Of a DNA stretch of 64,000 bases, positions 7,998 to 17,241 are shown piece by piece. A program made the position numbers and the translations under genes. The stretch comes from Rothia endophytica (GTDB taxonomy: Bacteria > Actinomycetota > Actinomycetes > Actinomycetales > Micrococcaceae), in assembly GCF_928381505.1 (NCBI RefSeq), contig NZ_CAKMSJ010000008.1:1-64000 (forward strand), given 5' to 3'. The notes under the pieces were generated by a model. That model ran no database searches. It saw nothing but the letters and a program-made list of their open reading frames with translations, and was not told the origin of the DNA. Numbering within the stretch: position 1 is the first letter of the stretch; every line of letters starts with the position of its first letter.

Positions 7998-9095
7998 ATG
8001 GCTTTCTCACGCAAGCATATTGCATCAACCGGTTCACTGCTGGGTATCTCCGCCCTCCTACTTGCAGGTTGTGGAGCAGCTCCCGAAGAATCATCATCAG
8101 CATCCGGTGAGTCCACCGACTACCTTGGCTGCATCGTTTCAGACTTCGGTGGTTTCCAGGACAAGTCCTTCAACCAGAACTCCTACGCTGGCGTAAAGCA
8201 CGCTAAGACCGAGTTCGGTATCAACATGAAGGAAGCTCAGTCCACCGCTGAGACCGACTACGCACCCAACCTCAACGAGATGGTTCAGGCCGGTTGTAAC
8301 CTCACCGTTACCGTAGGCTTCGGTCTGGCTGATACCACCAAGGAAATCGCAGAAGCTAACCCCGATCTGCACTTCACCATCGTGGATGATAACTCCATCG
8401 AGCTGGATAACGTGCGCCCCATTGTCTTTGACACCGCTCAGGCTGCTTTCCAGGCTGGTTACGTTGCTGCAGCACAGTCAAAGACCGGCAAGGTAGCTAC
8501 CTACGGTGGTATGGAATTCCCCACCGTTACTATCTTCATGGATGGTTTCGCGCAGGGTGTTGAGTACTACAACGAGCAGAAGAACGCAGACGTTGAGGTT
8601 CTTGGCTGGAACAGCGACAGCCAGAGCGGTACCTTCACCGGTGACTTCGAGGATGCTACCAAGGGTAAGACCAACACTCAGAACTTCCTCGACCAGGGCG
8701 CTGACGTCATCATGCCCGTTGCTGGCCCCGTAGGTTCTGGCACCCTTGAAGCTGTCAAGGAATACAACGCATCAAACCCCGATTCACCGGCATCTGTTGT
8801 ATGGGTTGACGCTGATGGCTTCGAGACCAACGCTGACTACCAGGACATCATCCTGACCTCTGTCATGAAGAAGATGGATGACGCTATCACCGAGACTATC
8901 AAGGCTGACATGGACGGTAACTTCACCTCCGAGGCTTACATCGGTACCTTGGAGAATGATGGCGTGGGCCTGGCTCCCTTCCACAACTTTGATTCTGAGG
9001 TAACTGACGAAACCAAGGCTGAACTGAACCAGATCAAGGAAGATATTATCTCCGGTACTATCAAGGTTGAAACCGCTGGCTCACCCACCGCATAA
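7998..9095 (+). CDS. BMP family nucleoside-binding lipoprotein
   Basis: Substrate-binding lipoprotein of a purine/pyrimidine nucleoside ABC importer (Bmp/PnrA family), anchored outside the membrane. ATG 7998 follows AAAGGACC and gives 365 residues. The start MAFSRKHIASTGSLLG leads into the lipobox LLLAGC (Cys about residue 27) and a Ser-rich linker. The mature domain begins with LGCIVSDFGGFQDKSFNQ, typical of this family, with AETDYAPNLNEMV and VMPVAGPVGSGTL further on. A strong hairpin separates it from the ATPase gene, so it is probably made in excess over the transporter. Cytidine deaminase, thymidine phosphorylase and adenosine deaminase downstream support nucleosides as cargo. Confidence 0.9.
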   Translation: MAFSRKHIASTGSLLGISALLLAGCGAAPEESSSASGESTDYLGCIVSDFGGFQDKSFNQNSYAGVKHAKTEFGINMKEAQSTAETDYAPNLNEMVQAGCNLTVTVGFGLADTTKEIAEANPDLHFTIVDDNSIELDNVRPIVFDTAQAAFQAGYVAAAQSKTGKVATYGGMEFPTVTIFMDGFAQGVEYYNEQKNADVEVLGWNSDSQSGTFTGDFEDATKGKTNTQNFLDQGADVIMPVAGPVGSGTLEAVKEYNASNPDSPASVVWVDADGFETNADYQDIILTSVMKKMDDAITETIKADMDGNFTSEAYIGTLENDGVGLAPFHNFDSEVTDETKAELNQIKEDIISGTIKVETAGSPTA

Positions 9096-9121
9096 CTCCT
9101 AGCGGCTGAGCCATAGTAAAG

Positions 9122-9162
9122 GCGGCTCACACTTCCCCTAGGGTAGTGTGAGCCGCTTGTTT
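9122..9162 (+). terminator. intra-operon hairpin after the binding-protein gene
   Basis: GCGGCTCACACT (9122-9133) pairs perfectly with AGTGTGAGCCGC (9145-9156) and is followed by TTGTTT. It probably terminates most transcripts from the binding-protein gene, lowering expression of the downstream ABC genes. Confidence 0.8.
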
Positions 9163-9284
9163 GCCACCCTGGTTCTTTCCTCGGCAAGAGACCAGTTAGA
9201 CTAAAGCACGACGTATACGCGAAGCCACTCCAGTTTGCCGCTGGGTCAGGGGCTGTCGCCGGTTCTTACACAGAAAGCCACTCG

Positions 9285-10892
9285 ATGAAACTCGAACTGC
9301 GCAAGGTCACCAAACGGTTTGGTGATTTTACCGCTAACGACAGCATTGACCTGACCGTCACCCCTGGCACGGTTCACTGTCTCCTGGGGGAAAACGGGGC
9401 GGGTAAATCTACTCTGATGAACGTCATCTATGGTCTCTACCGCCCTACTGAGGGTCAGATGTTCATTGATGATCAGCCGGTGGAATTCTCCGGGCCTTCG
9501 GATGCAATGGCAGCCGGTATCGGTATGGTGCACCAGCACTTTATGCTGGTTCCCGTGTTCACGGTGGCAGAGAATGTAGCCCTGGGCGCTGAATCGATCA
9601 AGGGCGCCACCCTTGATCTTGAGTCAACCCGCAAGAAAATCCGTGAAATCTCTGACCGCTACGGCTTCCAGGTAGACCCGGACGCCGTGGTTGAGAATTT
9701 GCCGGTGGGTGTTCAGCAGCGCGTTGAGATCATCAAGGCGCTGGTGCGCGATGCTGAAATCCTCATTCTGGACGAGCCCACCGCCGTCCTTACCCCTGCT
9801 GAAACTGATCAGCTGTTGGGCATCATGGATCAGCTGCGCAAGGACGGTAAATCCCTGCTCTTCATCTCGCACAAGCTGCGTGAGGTGCGCGAAATTTCTG
9901 ATGATATTACCGTGATTCGCCGCGGTAAGGTGGTTGGTCACGCCCAGCCCACCATGTCAACCACTGAGCTGGCTTCCATGATGGTGGGCAAGAACGTTCA
10001 GCTAACCGTTGATAAGGACGCGGCCCAGCTCAGCGACAAGGTCTTTGAGGTTAAAAACCTGACCCTGATGGCTGATAACGGTGTGCCCCTGCTCAAAGAC
10101 GTCAGCTTTGAGGTGCGCGGCGGTGAGATTCTTGCCGTGGCCGGTGTGCAGGGTAACGGGCAGACTGAACTGGCAGAAAGCATTATTGGCCTTCACCCCA
10201 AGGCAACAGGCTCTCTGAGCCTCAACGGCACCGAGCTGCTGGGGATGAGCACCAAGCAGGTGTTGCGCTCCGGTGTTGGCTTTGTGCCTGAAGACCGGAG
10301 CAAGGACGGTCTTATCGGCTCCTTCTCGATTTCTGAGAACCTCGTGCTCGACCTGTTCGACACTCCTGAGTTTTCTTCAGCCGGTACTCTCAACCGTTCA
10401 AAGATTTCAGCGAACGCTGATCGCGCTGGCACCGAATTCGACATCAGAATGGGCTCTAAGGAGCACACAGCATCCACCCTCTCCGGCGGCAACCAGCAGA
10501 AAATTGTTGTAGCGCGCGAGCTGAGCCGGGATTTGCAACTCTTTGTGGGCTCCCAGCTCACCCGCGGTGTGGATGTTGGTTCAATTGAGTTTATTCACAA
10601 ACGCATTGTGCAAGAACGCGATAAGGGCGTGCCCGTCCTCATCGTTTCTACCGAACTGGATGAGGTCTACGGCCTTGCCGACCGCATCGCCGTCTTCTTC
10701 CACGGTGAGCTGATGGGCATCGTCCCACCGACCACCCCGAGATCTGTGCTGGGTCAGATGATGGCAGGTGCCACCTACGAGGAGGCGCTGGCAGCTGATA
10801 CCGAGCACTCAGAGGCATCGAGTGTCTCTGCGGCTAAAACCCAGGTAACCGAGTCTGCTCCGTGGGCAGAAGGAGAAGAGAATGAGCGATAA
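9285..10892 (+). CDS. nucleoside ABC transporter ATP-binding protein (two NBDs)
   Basis: ATPase of the nucleoside importer, with two nucleotide-binding domains in one 535-residue chain as in sugar and Bmp-type systems. The first domain has Walker A GENGAGKST (about residue 37), a signature-like VGVQQRVEIIKAL, Walker B ILILDEPTAVL and the switch SHKL. In the second (from about 255), Walker A is degenerate (GVQGNGQTEL) but the signature LSGGNQQKIVVAREL is intact. Walker B reads LFVGSQLTRGVDVGS, without the catalytic Glu, as is usual for the second domain of this family. The C-terminal 40 residues are Ala/Glu/Ser-rich. It overlaps the first permease gene by 11 bases. Confidence 0.92.
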   Translation: MKLELRKVTKRFGDFTANDSIDLTVTPGTVHCLLGENGAGKSTLMNVIYGLYRPTEGQMFIDDQPVEFSGPSDAMAAGIGMVHQHFMLVPVFTVAENVALGAESIKGATLDLESTRKKIREISDRYGFQVDPDAVVENLPVGVQQRVEIIKALVRDAEILILDEPTAVLTPAETDQLLGIMDQLRKDGKSLLFISHKLREVREISDDITVIRRGKVVGHAQPTMSTTELASMMVGKNVQLTVDKDAAQLSDKVFEVKNLTLMADNGVPLLKDVSFEVRGGEILAVAGVQGNGQTELAESIIGLHPKATGSLSLNGTELLGMSTKQVLRSGVGFVPEDRSKDGLIGSFSISENLVLDLFDTPEFSSAGTLNRSKISANADRAGTEFDIRMGSKEHTASTLSGGNQQKIVVARELSRDLQLFVGSQLTRGVDVGSIEFIHKRIVQERDKGVPVLIVSTELDEVYGLADRIAVFFHGELMGIVPPTTPRSVLGQMMAGATYEEALAADTEHSEASSVSAAKTQVTESAPWAEGEENER

Positions 10893-12189
10893 GCAGCCCG
10901 CTGCCCAGCAGGTAGACCCTGCTCTGGCAGCCGACATCAACGCACCGACTCCTCCTCAGGACGTCCCCTCGCAGCTGGTGGAAACCCAGAAGCCCTCCCT
11001 CTTCGCCCGGATTGCGGGCGGCAACATCGGCCTCTCTATCGGTGCAGCGCTGGCTGCCTTCATTGTGGGCGGCCTGCTGATTGCTGTAACAGACCCAGCG
11101 ACCCAGACAGCATCAAAGTACTTCTTTGCGCGCCCGCTGGACACCCTTGCCGCCGGGTGGAGCGCTGCGTATGACTCCTACGTAGCACTCTTGCAGGGTT
11201 CAATCTTCAACCCCAACGGCAGAAACTTCACCCAGCAGATTCGCCCGCTGACAGAAACCCTGACCGTTGCAACACCGCTCATCTTTGCTGGTCTGGCCGT
11301 AGCGCTGTCCTTCCGGGCAGGTCTCTTTAACATCGGTGCCCAGGGCCAGATTATTCTAGGTGCCATCATCTCAGGGTGGGTAGCCCTGAACGCGGGCCTC
11401 CCCGTCATCGTCATGGTTCCCCTCATTCTGCTGGGCGGTATCGTCGGTGGTGCTATCTGGGGTGGCATCATTGGTGTCCTCAAGGCTCGCACTGGCGCGC
11501 ACGAGGTCATCCTCTCCATCATGATGAACTACATCGCTGCCAACCTTTTGGTCTACCTACTCAAAACTCCGTTGCTGCAGCGCGAAGGTAGTTCTAACCC
11601 CATCTCAGAGAAGCTGGGCGAGAACGCCCTGTTCCCGCTTCTGCTGGGCCCGCAGTTCCGTCTGCACGCAGGTTTCTTGGCGGCGCTCCTTGCAGTAGCT
11701 TTTGTCTGGTGGTTGCTGAATCGCTCCACCGTCGGCTTCCGTCTGCGCGCGGTGGGCGCTAACCCCAACGCCGCCCGCACCGCCGGTATCTCAGTGGCAT
11801 CAGGCTACATCGTGGTGATGGCTCTATCGGGTGCGCTGGCAGGTCTCGCTGGCGCAGCCCAGGTAGCTGGAACCGAAAAGGTGCTCTCCACCGGTATCGC
11901 GGCGTCCCTCGGCTTTGATGCCATTACCGTGGCGCTGCTGGGCCGCTCCAAGCCTGTGGGCACATTCTTCGCCGCCCTTCTCTACGGAGCCTTCCGCGCC
12001 GGTGGTGTGTCAATGCAGGTCAGCACCGGCACCGACATTGACATCGTCTTGGTGCTCCAGGCTCTGATCGTTCTCTTTATCGCCGCACCTCCGCTGGTGC
12101 GTGCAATCTTCCGTCTGCCCGACCCCACCGGGGCACCGCGCACCAAAAAGAAGAAGTCCGCATCTAAGGCAGTGGAGGCAGCAGCATGA
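10882..12189 (+). CDS. nucleoside ABC transporter permease 1
   Basis: Membrane subunit of the Bmp-type nucleoside importer, of the branched-chain permease family (BPD_transp_2). The 435-residue protein has a hydrophilic N-terminus of about 45 residues, then roughly ten membrane segments. Landmarks are FRAGLFNIGAQGQIILGA, GAIWGGIIGVLKARTGAHE, VILSIMMNYIAANLLVYLL and VGANPNAARTAGI, the likely coupling helix. The C-terminus is Lys-rich (TKKKKSASKAVEAAA). It starts inside the ATPase gene and overlaps the next permease gene by four bases (ATGA), so translation is coupled. Confidence 0.92.
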   Translation: MSDKQPAAQQVDPALAADINAPTPPQDVPSQLVETQKPSLFARIAGGNIGLSIGAALAAFIVGGLLIAVTDPATQTASKYFFARPLDTLAAGWSAAYDSYVALLQGSIFNPNGRNFTQQIRPLTETLTVATPLIFAGLAVALSFRAGLFNIGAQGQIILGAIISGWVALNAGLPVIVMVPLILLGGIVGGAIWGGIIGVLKARTGAHEVILSIMMNYIAANLLVYLLKTPLLQREGSSNPISEKLGENALFPLLLGPQFRLHAGFLAALLAVAFVWWLLNRSTVGFRLRAVGANPNAARTAGISVASGYIVVMALSGALAGLAGAAQVAGTEKVLSTGIAASLGFDAITVALLGRSKPVGTFFAALLYGAFRAGGVSMQVSTGTDIDIVLVLQALIVLFIAAPPLVRAIFRLPDPTGAPRTKKKKSASKAVEAAA

Positions 12190-13478
12190 GCGTCGTAGCT
12201 ACTCAAAACACTAAGGTCTCAGCTGAGACCGAAACCGGTGTTGTGAAGAACTGGAAAAACCCGGTTATTTACACGATCCTGGCTCTGCTTTCGGTCTTCT
12301 TGATCGGAGTCCGTGCCCCTGAGAAGACCATTAGCCTCGGTATTTCTGACGGCGTACGCTGGTTCCAGGCCGAACCTCTGCAGATTAACCCCCAGGTTTA
12401 CGGCTGGGTTGCTGTAGCGGTCATGCTGGCCCTAGCCGCCTACGCTCTGGTAACAACCAACGCTGGTAAGCTACTAGGCCGCTGGGTAGCCCCCCTCTTC
12501 TGGCTTACTTTTGTCACCGGTCTGCTGGTTTGGGCCATTGGTTCAACGACTAAGCCCTCCCTGTCACTGGTCTCACTGCTGACCGGTGCGGTAGCACTGT
12601 CGATCCCCATGATTTTTGGTTCCATGGGTGGTCTGCTCTGCGAGCGCTCAGGTATCGTCAACATTGCTATCGAGGGGCAGTTGCTCTTCGGCGCTTTTTC
12701 GGCGGTGCTGGTAGGCTCCATCACCGGTAGCCCCTGGGCAGGTTTGCTGGCTGCTATGGCAGGTGGCGTGCTGGTTTCGGCTATCCTGGCCCTCTTCTCC
12801 ATCAAGTACCTGGTGGATCAGGTCATCGTGGGTGTGGTGGTCAACGTGCTGGTCTCGGGTCTCACCGGCTTCCTTTTTGCACGCGTCCTGCAGCCCAACG
12901 CACCCACCCTTAACTCTGCGCCCAAGCTGCCCGGCTTCGAAATCCCCGTCCTGTCACAGATCCCTGTCATCGGACCGGTCCTGTTCAACCAGAATGTTCT
13001 GGTCTACCTCATGTACTTCGTTGTAGGGCTGATTTGGTTCGCGCTCAACAAGACCAAGTGGGGTCTGCGTACCCGCGCGGTAGGTGAACACCCCAAGGCA
13101 GCTGACACTCTGGGCGTTAACGTCAACCGCCTGCGTCTGATGAACGTACTGCTGGCCGGTGCTGTAGCCGGTATGGGTGGAGCCTTCTTCACCCTGGTTT
13201 CGGTGTCAGCCTTCAACTCTGACATGACAGCGGGTCAGGGCTACATCGCGCTGGCCGCACTCATCTTTGGACGCTGGACTCCGGTGGGTGCCCTCAGTGC
13301 AGCCCTGCTCTTTGGTTTCTCACTCAACCTGCAGTTCGTGCTCTCCATTTTGGGTACCCAGGTACCCACCGAGCTGCTGGCTATGCTGCCCTACCTAGTC
13401 ACCATCTTTGCGGTGGCAGGTCTGGTGGGCCGTTCACGTGGCCCGGCAGCTGTGGGCACGCCCTACGTCAAGGAATAG
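12186..13478 (+). CDS. nucleoside ABC transporter permease 2
   Basis: Second membrane subunit of the importer, which pairs with permease 1. The 430-residue protein has about ten membrane segments. It has the family landmarks GGLLCERSGIVNIAIEGQLL and VDQVIVGVVVNVLVSGLTGF, the coupling-helix segment VGEHPKAADTLGVNVNRLR, and AGAVAGMGGAFFTLVSV. The ATG overlaps the stop of permease 1 by four bases. An imperfectly terminating hairpin follows, then the cytidine deaminase gene 62 bases away. Confidence 0.92.
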   Translation: MSVVATQNTKVSAETETGVVKNWKNPVIYTILALLSVFLIGVRAPEKTISLGISDGVRWFQAEPLQINPQVYGWVAVAVMLALAAYALVTTNAGKLLGRWVAPLFWLTFVTGLLVWAIGSTTKPSLSLVSLLTGAVALSIPMIFGSMGGLLCERSGIVNIAIEGQLLFGAFSAVLVGSITGSPWAGLLAAMAGGVLVSAILALFSIKYLVDQVIVGVVVNVLVSGLTGFLFARVLQPNAPTLNSAPKLPGFEIPVLSQIPVIGPVLFNQNVLVYLMYFVVGLIWFALNKTKWGLRTRAVGEHPKAADTLGVNVNRLRLMNVLLAGAVAGMGGAFFTLVSVSAFNSDMTAGQGYIALAALIFGRWTPVGALSAALLFGFSLNLQFVLSILGTQVPTELLAMLPYLVTIFAVAGLVGRSRGPAAVGTPYVKE

Positions 13479-13487
13479 CGACCAGCT

Positions 13488-13521
13488 AATGGCTACTGCA
13501 CGATAGAGTGCGGTAGCCATT
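13488..13521 (+). terminator. hairpin between transporter genes and cdd
   Basis: AATGGCTACTGCAC (13488-13501) pairs with 13508-13521 over 14 positions, one of them G-U, with a six-base loop. No T-run follows, so it is more likely an attenuator or mRNA-end stabiliser than a full terminator. Confidence 0.55.
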
Positions 13522-13540
13522 GCTGTCTAAGGAAGGCATG

Positions 13541-13927
13541 ATGACTTCAATTAACTGGGATGAACTAACAGAGGTGGCACGCCGCGCCTTGGCAACCTCC
13601 TACGCTCCCTACTCCAACTACCCGGTGGGTGCTGCTGCACTGACCGAGGACGGCCGCATCGTCTCTGGCGCCAATATCGAGAACGCCTCCTTGGGCATAA
13701 CCCTCTGTGCCGAGTGTTCGCTGATCTCTGATTTATTTCGCACCGGCGGCGGTAAGCTGATTGCCTTTGCCTGCGTGGACGGGGCAGGGGAGCCACTCAT
13801 GCCCTGCGGGCGTTGCCGTCAGCTGCTCTATGAACACAGCGCCGCGGGAATGATGATTAAGTCTGCCGGTGGAATCATGACCATCGAGCAGATGCTCCCC
13901 GATGCTTTTGGCCCCGAACGGCTCTAA
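13541..13927 (+). CDS. cdd: cytidine deaminase
   Basis: Deaminates cytidine and deoxycytidine to uridine and deoxyuridine, using zinc. I choose the second of two adjacent ATGs (13541), because AAGGA at 13529-13533 is then seven bases upstream. The product has 128 residues, typical of the small tetrameric enzyme. The zinc and catalytic motif is LCAECSLISDL, with Cys ligands and the proton-shuttle Glu, and the second is PCGRCRQLL. Also visible are YAPYSNYPVGAAAL and GANIENAS, which bind the nucleoside. It lies between the nucleoside importer and thymidine phosphorylase. Confidence 0.95.
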   Translation: MTSINWDELTEVARRALATSYAPYSNYPVGAAALTEDGRIVSGANIENASLGITLCAECSLISDLFRTGGGKLIAFACVDGAGEPLMPCGRCRQLLYEHSAAGMMIKSAGGIMTIEQMLPDAFGPERL

Positions 13928-14038
13928 AACAGTAGACGGCTGCTTTAAACGGGCAGGCACTAGCTTCAACTGGCATACTGGAAGATAGACAAGACACAAA
14001 GAGGTGGGGCGAATGGCCCTGTTAACGAGAGGACGCGC

Positions 14039-15337
14039 GTGAGTAACGAGGCTTTTGACGCTGTAGATGTCATCCGTACCAAGAGGGACGGCGGGCAGCT
14101 ATCCAATGATCAGATTGACTGGGTCATTGATGCCTACACCCGAGGTGTAGTAGCTGATGAGCAGATGAGTGCCCTTGCTATGGCGATTTTCCTCAACGGC
14201 ATGAGCCGGGCTGAAATTGCTCGCTGGACTGATGCCATGATTCGTTCGGGTGAGCGCATGGATTTCTCGTCCATCATTGGCTTGGGCAAGAAGATTGCTA
14301 CCGCTGATAAGCACTCCACCGGTGGTGTGGGAGATAAAATTACCCTTCCTTTGGCACCCTTGGTGGCGGTCTACGGGGTTGCGGTGCCGCAGCTATCTGG
14401 CCGCGGGCTGGGCCATACCGGCGGCACCCTCGATAAGCTAGAGGCCATCCCCGGCTGGCAGGCTAATATCTCTAACGAGCGAACCATCGATATTCTGGGT
14501 TCTGTCGGTGCAATCATTTCTGCCGCCGGCTCGGGGCTAGCGCCGGCTGATAAGAAGCTCTACGCGCTGAGGGACACCACCAGCACCGTTGAAACTATCC
14601 CGCTCATCGCCTCCTCCATCATGAGCAAGAAAATTGCTGAAGGCACCGGGTCTCTGGTGCTCGACGTCAAGGTCGGCTCGGGCGCTTTCATGAAGGACAT
14701 TAAGCAGGCCCGCGAACTCGCTGAAGTTATGGTGGGGCTGGGGCAGGACGCCGGCGTCACCACCAGCGCGCTGCTCACCAACATGGACACCCCCCTGGGC
14801 CTGACCGTTGGTAACGCCTGCGAGGTTGAAGAGTCAGTTGAGGTTCTCGCCGGTGGCGGCCCAGCGGACGTCGTTGAACTGACCCTGGAACTAGCGCGGG
14901 TCATGCTGAAGAATTCCGGTGTAGATGCCGACCCCGCAGAAGCTCTCAAAGACGGGCGCGCCATGGACAAGTGGCGTCAGATGATTTCAGCCCAGGGTGG
15001 TGACCCTGACGCTGCTCTGCCGGTTGCTCGTGAAAGCCACACTGTACTTGCTCCGCAGAGCGGCACCCTGACCCGCTTGGACGCGCTCTCGGTGGGTGTG
15101 GCGTCCTGGCGTCTTGGCGCTGGCCGAGCCCGCAAAGAGGACGCCGTGCAGCTAGCTGCGGGCATCAAGCTACATGCAAAACCCGGGGATACTGTGACTG
15201 AGGGGCAGCCCTTGATGACCCTCATGACCGACACCCCTGAACGGTTTGACCGTGCCCTGCAGTCTCTTGAGAATGCCTGGGATATTAACGGCCAACCGTC
15301 AGAAACCTCCATCATCCTCGATCGTATTAACGCCTAG
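14039..15337 (+). CDS. deoA: thymidine phosphorylase
   Basis: Cleaves thymidine or deoxyuridine with phosphate to the base and deoxyribose-1-phosphate. The start is GTG at 14039 with AGAGGA at 14028-14033. The 432-residue protein carries the family signature SGRGLGHTGGTLDKLE (residues about 120-135), the phosphate-binding segment KHSTGGVGDK, and SIMSKKIAEGTGSLVLDVK. The C-terminal alpha/beta domain begins near residue 335. The length and motifs fit pyrimidine-nucleoside phosphorylases, and the neighbouring cytidine deaminase gives a cytidine-uridine-uracil route. Uridine may also be a substrate. Confidence 0.93.
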   Translation: MSNEAFDAVDVIRTKRDGGQLSNDQIDWVIDAYTRGVVADEQMSALAMAIFLNGMSRAEIARWTDAMIRSGERMDFSSIIGLGKKIATADKHSTGGVGDKITLPLAPLVAVYGVAVPQLSGRGLGHTGGTLDKLEAIPGWQANISNERTIDILGSVGAIISAAGSGLAPADKKLYALRDTTSTVETIPLIASSIMSKKIAEGTGSLVLDVKVGSGAFMKDIKQARELAEVMVGLGQDAGVTTSALLTNMDTPLGLTVGNACEVEESVEVLAGGGPADVVELTLELARVMLKNSGVDADPAEALKDGRAMDKWRQMISAQGGDPDAALPVARESHTVLAPQSGTLTRLDALSVGVASWRLGAGRARKEDAVQLAAGIKLHAKPGDTVTEGQPLMTLMTDTPERFDRALQSLENAWDINGQPSETSIILDRINA

Positions 15338-15373
15338 CGCGCAACTCCCTAGCCAGAAAAGAGAAAACAAGCC

Positions 15374-17116
15374 ATGGGTCTCTTCAGCCGTAAAAAAGAT
15401 CAGCAGCGGGCAGCTGTGACCGCGCCCCGCGATGTTCTAGCCCCCGCCCTCATTACCCCTTCGGAAGAACCTGCCCAGGCAGCCGACCAACAGGCAGAAA
15501 TGGGCAGTGCCTTGCGCACTCTGGCCCAGAAGATGCGAGCCATAGCTGATGGACAGGTTACCCTCAACCTGGTTCAGCAGGGTAATGATATGAGCTACAC
15601 CTTCTATCAGCGTGGAAACGAGCTAGAAAAAGGTAGCGTGCTACCCGGTGGCGACTGGTTTACTGAGGTCGCCGATCTTTACGTTGAAGAGGAAAAGGGC
15701 GAGCGCGGAGCCTTCACGCGTGCCCTCATTATGGTGAGCCCCGCTGCTGCCGGGGAGGAGCAGGTGCAGGCCTCTTTCATCAATGCTGAAAAGGGTAGCA
15801 GCCACAACCTGAACTACGCCCTAACCGCTGATAAGCCTGTAGCGCCCTCTGAGCAGGCTAAGGCTGAGCCGGTTGAGGCTGAACAGGAGTCAACCGAAGC
15901 CAAACACCTCGAGACAGCAATCGCGGCGTCCCAACCTGACCCTGAGGACGGTCTGATTGCAAGCAACCCGGTGGAGCGTGTATCAGCTCGCCTTGCAGCA
16001 TCGACCGAGGCCGATGAGAGCGAAGATGGGCAGGCGAGCACTCATAAGGCTCAGTTCCTGGCTCCCTCAGCTACTTCTGAAGATACTTCTGATGCCACCG
16101 TCGAGAGCGTAACTTCTGAAGACCCTAACGAGGGCACCGCAGCTGAGGTTGGGGGTGCACTTTCGAGCCAAGAGACCGAGGTTGCCGCTGAGCTCACTGA
16201 AACTCCTGTCTCAGCCGAAACTGAAACTGTGAATGATGGGAGCTATCAAGAGCAGAACCTTGAGCAGGATGCACAGCCTACTGAAACAGAGGGGGCTGAA
16301 GAGTTCACCGCTGCCTCTGAAACCGCGGTAGATCGTGCCGATAGGGACGAGACCCTAGAGAACACCGAGAATCATGAGCCTGCTGCGGAAGCTTCTGCAG
16401 ACTCCCTCGATGAGGAAGAGAACGCAGCGGCAGCTCCCGTTCTACCCCTGGGCGGTCCCAGCGACCTGCCCATCCACCTCGATGATGACGCTTTTGATAC
16501 CCACGATGAGCAGACCGTGGCAGCTCCGGCAGCTGTCTCCCGCCCTGCCCTGGCATCGGCACCGCTTGATGCACCCAGCGCGGGCGCTAATGTGGACGTC
16601 GCTCCCTCCTTTGCCGCCCAGAGCTACACCAAGCCCTCAGAAACCACCTTGGCTGAGGGCAACCTGGTGCTGACCGAAGCAGAGGTCGTCTCCCGCTTCG
16701 CACCTGCCTACGATGCACTCTTCGGTGAGAACGGCACAGCGCTAGATGTCTCCACCGTGCTGATCCGGGTGCGCTCTCTGGGCTCCTACTACGACGCTCT
16801 GACCCACGTGCGCCGCAACGGCTTCTGGGAACAGGTACGCACCTTTGACCTGGTGCCCGAGGAAACCTTGGCTATCTTGCAGCTCAAGGCTGACTCCTAC
16901 AAGGAAGGAAGCGGCTCGCCCCTGGCCATCAATATCCGCTTCACCCCCGGAGTGCCCGCAGCGGTCAGCTTCGACTACACCGACGAGGAAGCCTTCATCA
17001 GCTACCCTGAGCGCCTGCCCGCCCAGCAGTACGTTGAAGAGCTGCGCATGTTCCCCCGTACCGGCGCTAACATCCCGGCACATATGAACGACGCGCTGGC
17101 GTCCTGGACCTTCTAA
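15374..17116 (+). CDS. unrecognised acidic protein with two similar end domains
   Basis: I do not recognise the 580-residue product. The N-terminal part (about residues 40-150) has LVQQGNDMSYTFYQRGNELE, then GDWFTEVADLYVEEEKGERG and a strand-like ALIMVSP. The middle (about 155-420) is low-complexity, very rich in Glu, Ala, Ser and Thr, and probably disordered. The C-terminal part (about 430-580) has YDALTHVRRNGFWEQVRTFD, then ILQLKADSYKEGSGSP and INIRFTPGVPAAVSFDY. The two ends share a layout that faintly recalls YezG/DUF600-like domains (weak inference). There is no signal peptide or membrane segment. It lies 36 bases after deoA, so it may be co-transcribed with it, and a terminator follows. 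Confidence 0.6.
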   Translation: MGLFSRKKDQQRAAVTAPRDVLAPALITPSEEPAQAADQQAEMGSALRTLAQKMRAIADGQVTLNLVQQGNDMSYTFYQRGNELEKGSVLPGGDWFTEVADLYVEEEKGERGAFTRALIMVSPAAAGEEQVQASFINAEKGSSHNLNYALTADKPVAPSEQAKAEPVEAEQESTEAKHLETAIAASQPDPEDGLIASNPVERVSARLAASTEADESEDGQASTHKAQFLAPSATSEDTSDATVESVTSEDPNEGTAAEVGGALSSQETEVAAELTETPVSAETETVNDGSYQEQNLEQDAQPTETEGAEEFTAASETAVDRADRDETLENTENHEPAAEASADSLDEEENAAAAPVLPLGGPSDLPIHLDDDAFDTHDEQTVAAPAAVSRPALASAPLDAPSAGANVDVAPSFAAQSYTKPSETTLAEGNLVLTEAEVVSRFAPAYDALFGENGTALDVSTVLIRVRSLGSYYDALTHVRRNGFWEQVRTFDLVPEETLAILQLKADSYKEGSGSPLAINIRFTPGVPAAVSFDYTDEEAFISYPERLPAQQYVEELRMFPRTGANIPAHMNDALASWTF

Positions 17117-17130
17117 ACCCACTGTAGGTC

Positions 17131-17195
17131 ACCGCCCGGTCACTGCCTGCTAGCTAGTATCCGCAAGCTAGTCATGCAGAGACCGGGCGGTTTCT
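17131..17195 (+). terminator. terminator after the acidic protein gene
   Basis: ACCGCCCGGTC (17131-17141) pairs with GACCGGGCGGT (17181-17191) and runs into TTTCTGT. The long loop folds further (CTGC with GCAG, CTAGCT with AGCTAG). It separates this gene from adenosine deaminase. Confidence 0.75.
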
Positions 17196-17241
17196 GTACA
17201 CTGGCACCAAACCTACGACACCGAGGACAAAAGAGAAAACC

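Noticed and set aside
7844..8196. Short frames upstream of the binding-lipoprotein gene
   Set aside because: They cover the likely promoter region and overlap the real start; no ribosome site.
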